Positions 18,790 through 27,419 of a stretch of 64,000 nt of DNA are shown here, in pieces (within the stretch, counting starts at the first letter, position 1; the number at the start of each line of letters is the position of its first letter). Made by a program: the position numbers and the translations under genes. The stretch is from Hetaerina americana. Lineage: Eukaryota; Arthropoda; Insecta; Odonata; Calopterygidae. Under the pieces are notes generated by a model that made no database searches, had not been told where the DNA came from, and saw only the letters and a program-made list of their open reading frames with translations. The stretch covers positions 62,001 through 126,000 of the forward strand of contig JAKTNV010000235.1 in the NCBI GenBank assembly GCA_022747635.1, given 5' to 3'.

Positions 18790-20319
18790 TTATACGATAT
18801 TCTCCAGCTTGGAAACTACTCCTTTTAACTCATCTACTACATTTGATAGAATCGATGCATTGGAGCACTGGATTTCGAAGAGTGATACGTCTATCATTCC
18901 AGCTCTTAGCAAAGTGTTGTTGAATTCGCTATATTCATAATAGTTTTTCCCTTTAAAAAAATATATTAACACATTTGTATACCTGAAAGCCGAATTAATA
19001 TTTGTGGGAATGGGAGGAAATTGAGTACTTACATATTTATGCTCCTTCGGCTCGAACCGACATTCATCCATTTCAACGACGAAAACATCACCGTAAAAAA
19101 TATACGTTCTACCAGAATACGTGTTTATTGCTGCCTGAATATTTGAATTGCGGGGGATACGGACGTCCTCGGTGCTCTTTGGATATCCGTGGACGGGTGC
19201 TAAACTTGGATAATTGATCATATATATTCGATTCCCTATAAAAAATGTGATTTCTCCTGAAGGTCTGCGGTAAATCGCATCAATATTTTTCATGTTCGAT
19301 GGGAGGAAAGGGATCCAGTCCGTAATGACTTGTGAATTCAGTGATGACATATTTTTATTCTTTAAATCTATCATCCAAAATAATTTACCGCTAAACAAAA
19401 ACAGCATATGATCAACAATGAGAAAGTTATCAATATATTCAACGTCACACACAGAAATCGACTGCTTTTTCTGAGCACTTCCCACTTCCTCCTCAACAGC
19501 CTCCTCCCCTCCTCCATCTTTATCATCTCTATCACCTTTAGATTTTTCAGGTATACCATACAGACTTTGTAATGTGATTATATCATCCTCTTGTAAGGTA
19601 AATGAACCATTGTGCGAGTAAAGCGAATACATAATAGCTCGACTATCTCGAGAATGTGATATACCGAGAGTGTGTCCTATCTCGTGAAGCAGAACCCTGT
19701 ATAAATTTGAGAATTCATATGAGTGGTTCGCATCTATGCCTAAATACCAATTTTCCTCGATATCGATATGAATCTCTAAGGGGTGATTACCAGGAGCTGG
19801 AAACTCTGCATGGGCTAAAACCTTTCCCGGTCCATCCAGGGGAGATGGACATATTCCAGATTTAGCATAATATCTATGTTTATCCCGAGCGTTAATGATT
19901 ACTATGTCAGGATTATGGAAATCCTGTCTGAACTCTAAATTTGCATATTCACTCCAAGCATTAAAAGCTGCCTCGGCTAACTGTACATGCACATCACTCA
20001 CCATTGGATAGTGCCAGACAATTTCCTTCTTTTCCCATTTGTGGTTATAAACGGCAAAACTAGTATCATCCTGTACCCCACATCGTGGAATTTTCGTTAA
20101 TTTCAATGTATCCTCATTCAAAATTCCATCTGCCTTCAAATTAAAATATTCCTGAAATTGTCTGAGTGATTTTGTAAACTTATCCTCTGTTACATTGCTA
20201 ATATCATTGTCGCTCACGTGTAGGTAACCGTATTGTTGCAAATAATTAGCAACAAATAAGTCTACATCACCCCTGATTGGGGTGAGAAACGAAATTAGAG
20301 CAAAGAGGAATGGTGACAT
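18790..20319 (-). CDS. Secreted matrix metalloproteinase with hemopexin domain (cargo gene)
   Basis: 509 aa without introns. Order of parts: hydrophobic signal peptide (1-17); prodomain (about 20-84) with a peptidoglycan-binding-like fold and the cysteine switch PRCGVQD (C80), differing from the usual PRCGVPD by one residue; catalytic domain (about 90-256) with zinc site HEIGHTLGISHS (H212, E213, H216, H222) and Met-turn M230; acidic linker (257-285); four-bladed hemopexin domain (291-485) bracketed by C291 and C485. I see no furin site. All catalytic residues are present, so it should be an active secreted enzyme that cuts matrix proteins. It lies between PolB and the packaging ATPase, on the same strand, with a 10-bp gap. 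Capture from an animal host is the likely origin. A role in crossing basement membranes is speculation. Confidence 0.9.
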   Translation of the reverse strand: MSPFLFALISFLTPIRGDVDLFVANYLQQYGYLHVSDNDISNVTEDKFTKSLRQFQEYFNLKADGILNEDTLKLTKIPRCGVQDDTSFAVYNHKWEKKEIVWHYPMVSDVHVQLAEAAFNAWSEYANLEFRQDFHNPDIVIINARDKHRYYAKSGICPSPLDGPGKVLAHAEFPAPGNHPLEIHIDIEENWYLGIDANHSYEFSNLYRVLLHEIGHTLGISHSRDSRAIMYSLYSHNGSFTLQEDDIITLQSLYGIPEKSKGDRDDKDGGGEEAVEEEVGSAQKKQSISVCDVEYIDNFLIVDHMLFLFSGKLFWMIDLKNKNMSSLNSQVITDWIPFLPSNMKNIDAIYRRPSGEITFFIGNRIYMINYPSLAPVHGYPKSTEDVRIPRNSNIQAAINTYSGRTYIFYGDVFVVEMDECRFEPKEHKYVSTQFPPIPTNINSAFRYTNVLIYFFKGKNYYEYSEFNNTLLRAGMIDVSLFEIQCSNASILSNVVDELKGVVSKLENIV

Positions 20320-20387
20320 ACCTCACTTCAGTGTTCACTGTGCGATTATCAAATTTCAACTGACTTAAATTTATCACTTTCAAATAA

Positions 20388-20393
20388 TTTATT
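20388..20393 (-). terminator. Polyadenylation signal after the polymerase gene
   Basis: TTTATT (AATAAA on the minus strand) begins a few bases after the polymerase stop codon (20398-20400). About 70 bp separate it from the metalloproteinase ATG. The metalloproteinase therefore probably has a separate transcript, although no clear TATA box is visible in the gap. Confidence 0.5.
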
Positions 20394-20397
20394 CTCC

Positions 20398-23300
20398 TCA
20401 TGGAGGAAACACTTCATGCTCTGATCTATTCCTATCCAATTTGAAATGACCCCACGCTAATGTGTTTATCCCATTTTCACATATGTAACGTTTGTCATCA
20501 GCAGAGCTTAAAGCAATTTTATTCATCTCCACTGTACGCAATTGATATTTCTGGGATCGGAATATAGTCATTTTTCTAAAGGCGAGAGTATTCTCACGTA
20601 GGCAGGTAACATAGTCGTCAAATGATATAGTTTTATCAACTACGACCTTTTTCACACCTTTTGCTCGTTTACCTACACCCCCACCTTGCATACGATACGA
20701 ATAAAGTTTGCTTCGCAATCCGACAAAATGGGTCATGATCTTACCCCCACATTCATCCTTCCATTTCCCTACGACTTTAGCATTAATTTTCGAATAGCAC
20801 GGGTGGTCAGTTGGGTAGTTTGAAGTATCGTATAATGAACTGTTTATTTTTCTGTCCTTATAAAAATCTTCACGCATTTCGAGTATGAAGCTGTCAGTAT
20901 CCATGTAAAGTATTGAGGCACCCTTATTTTTAATATGTCCATAGAAATAGTCATACATTAAATTTTTTGAAATATCCAAAACTGCTTGTCCAATATACAA
21001 AGGCTTGTTCATTTCGATGAAACTACGTCTTTTGTGAACAGCAACGAGATTCTCTGCGAAAATAGTGCGATCGAGAAACGAAGAACTAGCGATTAATTTT
21101 TCCAATCTTTTTTCATTATTTACGAGTTCGATATTGATTCGTTTACGCACATTCTCTATGGTCTTGCCAAATACTGCATTGTTCATAAGCTTGTACATTT
21201 CCTTATCAAAATCAAACTTTGCCAATTTACGTTTTTCCGAATTGTGTTCAATGTAAGACTTCATCCATGGAGATTGATCAAACTCGATTACTCAATGAAT
21301 CTTTTTCAATTTGAGACCTGCTGTCAATGCCTGTTTCAATGCTGTGTAATGGATGACGTAACGCTCCTTATCATCCAGAGTAGTCAATAATTTAGGTTGT
21401 TTTCCCCCTGGAGGAACCTTTGTTTCGCTGCAGATGGGAAGTCTGAGTGTAAGTCGTGCAGCTGCTTCGGATATTCTAAATCTACTTCCAATATGTAACC
21501 CTTAGGAGAATCGTCAGGGATAGACATTACATCAACATGTTCTTTCCATTTGAATCCACCCTTTGGAAGACATTGTGACAACGAAAATCCGTACATATTA
21601 TTCTGATCTACATAAGCCAAATATACAGACTCCTTTTTCGAGTTATAACCTTCCATGCACTTGTTGTTAGCTTCCGCATATCGCTTCACACACTGACTGA
21701 TTCCCCCGCGAATACCCTTTTCAAACATAAGGATCATATCATAGTCAGTCAACAGTTCGAGCGTTATCGCTGTATGCTTTAGCATTGCGTCGAAAGATAG
21801 TCCTGGTATTGTAAAATACCAAGCAGGGTCTAACCCATACGTAGTCATGCACGAACTTCGAAAATTTTCAAAGACATCAGCTAAAAGAAGAACGTCTGTT
21901 TTCAAATAAATATCTGAATATTCACCTAAATTTCGGCAATCGAATTCATCCCATACCTTTTTAGCAAATTAATAGTCTTGACTCGTAATGGTGTCATCAT
22001 TCAGAGTGCTAAAGAAAAGTTCAATGGGGGGAAGGCTAGTATCATTTAATTTTTCCCAAGAATTTACGTATTCATATGGGAAAACACCCTTACGCGTGAC
22101 GAGATCGAGTTTATCTCTAAATACGGACGACGTTTGTTTGAATGCATCCTTGGGGAGACTATCAACCAATTTTGAAAGAGAGGTTGATAAAAATCTAAAG
22201 CTGTCGACGAAGCGGTAGGAAAAATAGGTATCGACATGTTTTGAGAAAGAAATATACTTTTCCTCGTTGTTCGGGATGCAAGTTATCTTCATGTTATCAG
22301 ATCCTAAGTGTGGTACAATAATGTGAGCGTCGTAGTTTGATAAATTATGGATGAAGACTGGAAGGAAATTGGGAACTTTATAATTTACATTGCACGCCGC
22401 GTGGGCTGCACCTCTAAAGTTACCTGATAAGTGATCGTGATCCTTAACACGATCTTCGCCCAACTCGAAGCCGCAGATGTGACATAAAAAGGCTTGATTA
22501 AATGCATGATTTTCCTCATCAGTCAATTTATGCATCGGCACAGCATTTTTATACACGTTTTGTACATAGAGTGTCATTTCTTTGAGTTTTTCAAGGAAGA
22601 TTTGCACTGCATTTCTGCCTCTGTAGAGAATAGGATCGAATTTTTCCCCTGTTTCTGACACCAAAAGAAGACAGAAAGATATCACTTCATGTTGTTGAAG
22701 TGCTAAAGTATACGAATGCTCGTTCTGAGGAGAGCAACCTGCGATTTTTGGTAGTATACACTCAAAATCCGCATATGCGACATATGGAAGTCGAGCCGAC
22801 CGTGAAAAGTTTTTGAATTTCAAAAAAGCATCATCACCTTTAGGGAGAATTATTTTGCTTGGTGAATTTCTAGCACAGTCGTCCTTATGTTCAGCAAGAG
22901 CTTCAATTGTGTAGTAGTGATTCAAACAACGTTTACAAAAATATAATTTTGATTTATGCCTAGTCATCTGACTTCCCACCAATTTATCAAAGTTTTTGAT
23001 GTAGCAGTAATGCGACTTATTTCCCTCCACTAGGTAAAGAAGATCGCAGTGATCCTCGAGCTCCTCATCAACAATTTTGATGGGGTAAACGTTATTCTTT
23101 TCATCTAGACCGAAAACATTGATTGAAATATTATTTTTTCGTTCAAATGTTGAAATTTGGGAAATTTCCACCGAGTAACTGATACAACTCCAATCGTAGG
23201 TTGAATGAAACTCTTCAGTATCGTATTTAGAAACACGGTGAAGGTTTTGATTGATTTGTTTTGACCATATGGCATATTTAAAACAGAAATCATCATTATT

Positions 23301-24014
23301 TTGTACATTAATTACACTTTTTGTATGCGTGATTTTAAGCGGTAGCTCTATATAGGAGGATCCTCTGAGTGGACGATACCGATTTATCCTCAGTTCCAAT
23401 CCTAGAACTTTTCTAAGAGACCAGCCTGAACCTTTTGCGGAGCTTTCAGATTTTTCCTTCAAAATATTAGCGAACAACCTATCTAAAATCCCATTTACAT
23501 CGTCCGCCTGTAAAACTCTAACGTTTTTCGTCTTAAAACACCTTTCCTGTTCCTCAAAGTCAGTCGCTTCTTTTTGAAATTTAGCTTTTACTAAAATATT
23601 GATTTTAAGGGCCTGGATTTCCACCAAACTATCATGAATTTTTTCATTTAGCAAATTCTTAACCATATCCAAAAAAGTAACTAGGTCTGTATGACTTTCC
23701 CCACCACTCACCCAATAGGTTTTCAGACGGCTGCGAACTGCCGACTCTAACTCCAGGATAGTAGGTCCTCTTCCTCCTCCTCCTCCGAATTGGTTTCCAC
23801 GAACAGCATGACGATTATGAACCTCTGACATCTCGTGAGCAGTTGAGTATTTCGGGTTATAGTACACCCAACACGTTTCACACAAAATCTGCATTTCTCC
23901 TCCGTTCCGAGCTCTACAAACAGCATGGCGGTGGTGAACTTCTGACATCTCGTGGGCAAGTAAGTATCTTGGGTTGTAATACACGCAACACGTTTTACAC
24001 AGAACTTCCTCCAT
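20398..24014 (-). pseudogene. Protein-primed family B DNA polymerase, disrupted
   Basis: About 1205 codons from the preferred ATG (24012-24014); the frame is open to an earlier ATG at 24134. The N-terminus has two zinc-finger-like motifs. Then come the exonuclease segment (YVAYADFECILP), a DHDHLSGNFRGAAH block typical of Polinton polymerases, and an NLSNYDAH exonuclease motif. Palm motifs follow: A-like around YVDQNNMYG, B around KLMNNAVFGKT, C as YMDTDS. Three lesions break it: an in-frame TAA at 21969-21971, a frameshift at about 21420-21440, and an in-frame TGA at 21292-21294. Motif residues survive in separate pieces, so decay looks recent. The intact enzyme would copy the linear genome from a terminal protein. 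Assembly error could explain the frameshift, less easily two stops. Confidence 0.9.
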
Positions 24015-24205
24015 CGCGATGAAATTTTCAAGTGATTTTCTCTTCGAGAAATGGTAGCTTTTATTTAAAATGCTATGTTTATGTTCGTTGATTAAAACAA
24101 TCGAGAAACGTAAAAGAAACAATTGAGTCGTCATTCAAACATATTCTCTAACTGTAAGGATTATGAAATAATAATACATTATTCATATTATATATGTATA
24201 TGTTT

Positions 24206-24490
24206 TTATTTTATTTTTATTACATTTTTCTTTTTATATAATTTAACTTTAACATCCCATGCCGTGGCATTGAATTCTTTTATTCCTTCTTCAGATAATT
24301 TAAAATATTTCGGTAAATAAATTTTTCTCAAAATCCCCTCGAACATAATTGTGACAAGGATGACTTTCCCATATTTGGTGGTGCACTCTTCTAATTTTTC
24401 AACCTCATATTCAATGCCGTCTTTCAAATCATCTTTGGCTAGCGTTTCCGCCTCCCTCTGCTGATGCAGCAAAGTTGATTTAACATCCAT
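24206..24490 (-). CDS. Small OB-like protein next to PolB (putative ssDNA-binding)
   Basis: 94 aa. The middle alternates hydrophobic and polar residues as in a small beta barrel (EYEVEKLEECTTKYGKVILV, then IFLP-type KIYLPKYF). Small proteins of this pattern recur beside polymerases in insect Polinton-like elements. The N-terminus is helical and charged, the C-terminus very lysine-rich. It is the first gene of the minus-strand block, with a TATA-like stretch at 24691-24700. Single-stranded DNA binding in replication is a guess from context and predicted fold. Confidence 0.5.
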   Translation of the reverse strand: MDVKSTLLHQQREAETLAKDDLKDGIEYEVEKLEECTTKYGKVILVTIMFEGILRKIYLPKYFKLSEEGIKEFNATAWDVKVKLYKKKNVIKIK

Positions 24491-24929
24491 CTATAATAAA
24501 GGAATAAAATGTATAGGTATGAATTTAAATGTTTAATGAATATATTAAATTTAAAAGAAGAATTCTAACGGTATGATGTATGACAGAAGAGGAAATAACA
24601 ATGTAGAAGTAAACAAACTATTTCCAAACTTATCTCCTGTGGTTCCTTCAACTGCTTTCTAACTGATGTGTGGAAGTTGAGCTTGCTCGGTTATATATAT
24701 ACGGTATCCCTCTTCATCCAGTTCCAGGGTGGAAATGACTTCCCCTATTTGATCACGAGATCTCTCAGCAGTGTGAATGAGTTCATCCAAAATCCGACAG
24801 TTGGTTTGCTCTGCAATATTTTCATGTCGACTGGTTTAATTGGGTGATTGGGCGACTGGTGTAATAAATCGTTTTGGTGGGAAATGCGTGATAGAAAGGC
24901 GCACACACACAACCTTTACTGTATAGACA
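24491..24929. promoter_or_regulatory. Non-coding region upstream of the minus-strand core block
   Basis: No convincing gene is seen. It is AT-rich at first, then has TTATATATATACGG (24691-24704), which can be read as a TATA box in the minus direction about 200 bp before the OB-like gene. The part after 24850 leads into the 126-bp repeats. It probably holds the leader and promoter of the replication genes. Confidence 0.35.
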
Positions 24930-25650
24930 GCTGTCACTTTATTTTCTTATCTTGTGAGAACGGCGTACGCGTCTTCGTCTCAGCGGTTAGGGTGAGGACA
25001 TCCGCATGCGCTCGCGATGAGATCATTCAAGCCCATCTGTTCATGTCGGAGTCGAGTAACACTTTATTTTCTAATCTTGTGAGAACGGCGTACGCTTCTT
25101 CGTCTCAGCGGTTAAAATGAGGTCATCCGCATGCGGTCGCGATGAGATCATCCAAGCCCATCTGTTCATCTCAGAGTCGAGTAACACTTTATTTTCTAAT
25201 CTTGTGAGAACGGCGTACGCTTCTTCGTCTCAGCGGTTAAAATGAGGTCATCCGCATGCGGTCGCGATGAGATCATCCAAGCCCATCTGTTCATCTCAGA
25301 GTCGAGTAACACTTTATTTTCTAATCTTGTGAGAACGGCGTGTGCGTCTTCGTCTCAGCGGTTAGGATGAGGTCATCCGCATGCGCTCGCGATGAGATCA
25401 TCAACATGTGGTCGCGTGATGAGATCATCCAAGCCCATCCGAGTAACACTTTAATTTATAATCTTGTGTGAACAGCGTACGCGTCTTCATCTCAGCGGTT
25501 GGAATGAAGTCATCCACATACGCTCTCGATGAGATCATCCAAGCCCATCTGTTCATGTCGGAGTCGAGTAACACTTAATTTAATAATATTGTGAGAACAG
25601 CGTACGCCTCTTCATCTCAGCGGTCGGAATGAGGTCATCCACAGCTGTTA
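24930..25650. repeat. Tandem array of about 126-bp units, possible enhancer
   Basis: Six units, with AACACTTTATTTTCTAATCT-type starts near 24935, 25059, 25186, 25312, 25447 and 25570. Each contains TTGTGAGAACGGCGTACGC, CGTCTCAGCGGTTA, a CCGCATGCGC/CCGCATGCGG block (25002, 25127, 25252 and 25377; degraded in later units) and GATGAGATCATC (arms GATGA and TCATC). The fourth unit has an extra inserted GATGAGATCAT segment. No gene is seen across it. It ends about 150 bp before the plus-strand gene at 25805. Confidence 0.85.
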
Positions 25651-25764
25651 CTAACACATTTCCGTTCCGGCTTCGGCGGAGTTTTTTTTTTCTCACGCCT
25701 CTAGTCAGTCCTCTCGTTGACCGCGAGCGTCGCTCTGCTGCGTGTTCATCTTGCTCATTCTCCT

Positions 25765-25772
25765 TATAAATA
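25765..25772 (+). promoter_or_regulatory. TATA box for the PLDLS protein gene
   Basis: TATAAATA, 33 bp before the ATG at 25805. The longer open frame beginning at 25742 would start upstream of the TATA box, which decides for the 25805 start. Confidence 0.7.
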
Positions 25773-25804
25773 CGGCTGAGCGGAAAGAGCAACCATTCAA
25801 CATC

Positions 25805-26332
25805 ATGGAGTACATGTGCTTGGATATTGAAGTGTATCACACCAGGGAAGGGGTCCGACTCTGCAGGACCTGCTCTGTTGGGAAGGAGATACAAGTGAGG
25901 GAGGTGGAACATGTATGTTCCAAACACGTCGTAGGAACGGCCACTTGTTGGATGTGTGGAGGACCGTTGTCGGTGAAAATCACCATCGTTCCTCCTCTTC
26001 CTCCGAGTGTATGTCAACACTCCATACCTCAGCCTCAGATCCTGTTGAAGGAGGAGAAGCCTCTGGACCTATCCCGGCAAAGCCAACGGCCATCGTCTCA
26101 GAGTCTCTTGCGGGCTGCGTTGACCGGACCGATACAGCGCAGTGTCGTTGGAAGGGAGGTTCGGTTGACATCTGCATACCACCACCACCGTCAGCCTGCT
26201 CTTTCCTCTTCGGTGGATAATACGCTGCCCCTCTCGGGACAGATGGAGACATATCCCCGGAAGCCTGAGCATCCCTCTCCGACGGCGGCGGATACACCAC
26301 CACCCCCCTCTTATATATTTAGGGGATATTAA
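25805..26332 (+). CDS. Zn-binding protein with PLDLS and PPxY motifs (E1A-like architecture)
   Basis: 175 aa. The N-terminal 55 residues hold a probable zinc site: C20-x2-C23, C38-x2-H41 and C48-x2-C51. Residues 86-90 are PLDLS, the consensus for binding the corepressor CtBP, as used by adenovirus E1A. The C-terminus has a proline run ending in PPSY (167-170), a PPxY motif for WW-domain partners such as NEDD4-type ubiquitin ligases. The middle is rich in Ser, Gln and basic residues and probably disordered. It has its own TATA box, a tandem repeat array upstream, and a strand opposite to the core genes, which suggests an early regulator of host transcription. I do not recognise a family; motifs this short can occur by chance. 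The downstream AATAAA is at 26575. Confidence 0.65.
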   Translation: MEYMCLDIEVYHTREGVRLCRTCSVGKEIQVREVEHVCSKHVVGTATCWMCGGPLSVKITIVPPLPPSVCQHSIPQPQILLKEEKPLDLSRQSQRPSSQSLLRAALTGPIQRSVVGREVRLTSAYHHHRQPALSSSVDNTLPLSGQMETYPRKPEHPSPTAADTPPPPSYIFRGY

Positions 26333-26366
26333 AACTAATTGTGTATTAAAATAACACGTGTTTGAC

Positions 26367-26526
26367 GGAAGTTTCAAGAGCTGTCTGGATGGATATTGCG
26401 GAAGGAAACGAAAAGAGTATCCTTGCTTTGCGGAAATTATCGTCCACCGGACCATCATTTCCACAAAGCAAGGATACTCTTGTCGTTTCCTTCCGCAATA
26501 TCCATCAAGACAGCTCTTGAAAGTTC
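26367..26526. repeat. 160-bp near-perfect hairpin between convergent genes
   Basis: Arms of about 70 bp (26367-26437 and 26457-26526) pair with only a few mismatches around a 19-nt loop. The left arm contains TTTCAAGAGCTGTC and GGATATTGCGGAAGGAAACG; the right arm carries their complements. It lies between the stop of the plus-strand gene (26332) and the shared 3' region. The arms contain no stop-free gene of note. It could be a foldback insertion, a hairpin RNA source or a cruciform. Confidence 0.9.
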
Positions 26527-26574
26527 CTTGTCTTTTTTTTTGTAACAGTTGAAATTTTTGTATTTAAACTGTGA

Positions 26575-26580
26575 AATAAA
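26575..26580 (+). terminator. Polyadenylation signal, plus strand
   Basis: AATAAA followed by TAAA and an A-run, 243 bp after the stop codon of the 25805 gene and just past the hairpin. A plus-strand mRNA ending here would therefore carry the hairpin in its 3' UTR. Confidence 0.5.
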
Positions 26581-26626
26581 TAAAAAAAAACGGAAAAACT
26601 GTGTACTTATTAATAATTTTATCAAA

Positions 26627-26632
26627 TTTATT
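26627..26632 (-). terminator. Polyadenylation signal, minus strand
   Basis: TTTATT (AATAAA on the minus strand) 37 bp after the stop codon of the gene at 26669. The two convergent transcription units thus end about 50 bp apart. Confidence 0.5.
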
Positions 26633-26668
26633 ATATCCATCTAGTTTATATCACATACCCATGAAATT

Positions 26669-27238
26669 TTAAAACAGTACAATTTCAGGTGATTCAACAA
26701 CTTTCATTATGAATGTAAATGCTCCCAATAGTCTACCACGTTCCTCTGAGCACACGCCATAGTTCACTCTAGATTTTTTACCAATGGTGAAAGTCACTAG
26801 AGGAGTGGAAGCTCCCTGTCCACCGTCTGTTTCAGTCCGTCGTATGCCTCTTGATCTATCCGTTATTCCGTAAACGTGACACGTTATGGATGGATCTTGC
26901 CGCTCAGCCTTTTCCAACATCTCCTCTCCCAATTTGAGGTTTCTTATCGTGGAGACGTTGAAACGTTCAACCTGTTTTGTGGTAGGATTTTCAAAACCTG
27001 AGAACGTCACCTTCCGCGAGACGAGAGAAATGGATTTGTTCATATGTCTGAATTCCGCGATGCACCGTTTGACTAATTCCACTTCCAGAATGAGATCATT
27101 CTTTTCGTTATCAATCAAGAGTGGTAGAGGGAGAATAATCTCATACACTGAATTCACACGGTCGTTTACTTTGCGAACAACGAGCGGATGCTCGCCTCCG
27201 AGTTTGGCAGTAACTGAACGTATCACAGACATTTTCAT
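26669..27238 (-). CDS. Unknown 189-aa protein at the right end
   Basis: 189 aa from the ATG at 27236-27238; the frame is open upstream without another ATG, and the TATA box (27267-27274) leaves room only for this start or the ATG two codons later. I do not recognise it. The N-terminal half alternates strands (around VVRKVNDRV, YEIILPLPL, LILEVELV); the C-terminal half has TPLVTFTIG and a GRLLGAFTFIMKV end. Few Cys, no membrane span and no obvious catalytic motif. It converges on the PLDLS gene and starts about 180 bp inside the right TIR. A promoter with TATA box and NRF1-type palindrome suggests an early gene. Confidence 0.6.
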   Translation of the reverse strand: MKMSVIRSVTAKLGGEHPLVVRKVNDRVNSVYEIILPLPLLIDNEKNDLILEVELVKRCIAEFRHMNKSISLVSRKVTFSGFENPTTKQVERFNVSTIRNLKLGEEMLEKAERQDPSITCHVYGITDRSRGIRRTETDGGQGASTPLVTFTIGKKSRVNYGVCSEERGRLLGAFTFIMKVVESPEIVLF

Positions 27239-27266
27239 TCTGGGTGTATTACACGATGGAGTCGAG

Positions 27267-27274
27267 TATTTATA
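27267..27274 (-). promoter_or_regulatory. TATA box for the 189-aa gene
   Basis: TATAAATA on the minus strand, 29 bp before the ATG at 27238, identical to the box of the plus-strand gene at 25805. Confidence 0.65.
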
Positions 27275-27320
27275 CACCAACGTTCATATGTGCTGACTTG
27301 TTTGGAGACTTTTATACATC

Positions 27321-27332
27321 TGCGCATGCGCA
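27321..27332. promoter_or_regulatory. NRF1/EWG-type palindromic site
   Basis: TGCGCATGCGCA, a perfect 12-bp palindrome equal to the consensus bound by NRF1 in vertebrates and its insect relative erect wing. It sits about 50 bp upstream of the TATA box of the 189-aa gene, a normal place for an activator site. Confidence 0.5.
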
Positions 27333-27419
27333 CAACATCATGAAGAGGGTGTGACATGTTCGAACTTGTTTAGAAGCCTCTCACGCACATGTCACGACTC
27401 GTTCAGGCAGAGACGTTCG

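Noticed and set aside
25580..26464. Minus-strand frames of 107-146 codons and a second plus-strand frame opposite the PLDLS gene
   Set aside because: They overlap the plus-strand frame that has the TATA box, zinc pattern and short motifs; judged to be shadows.
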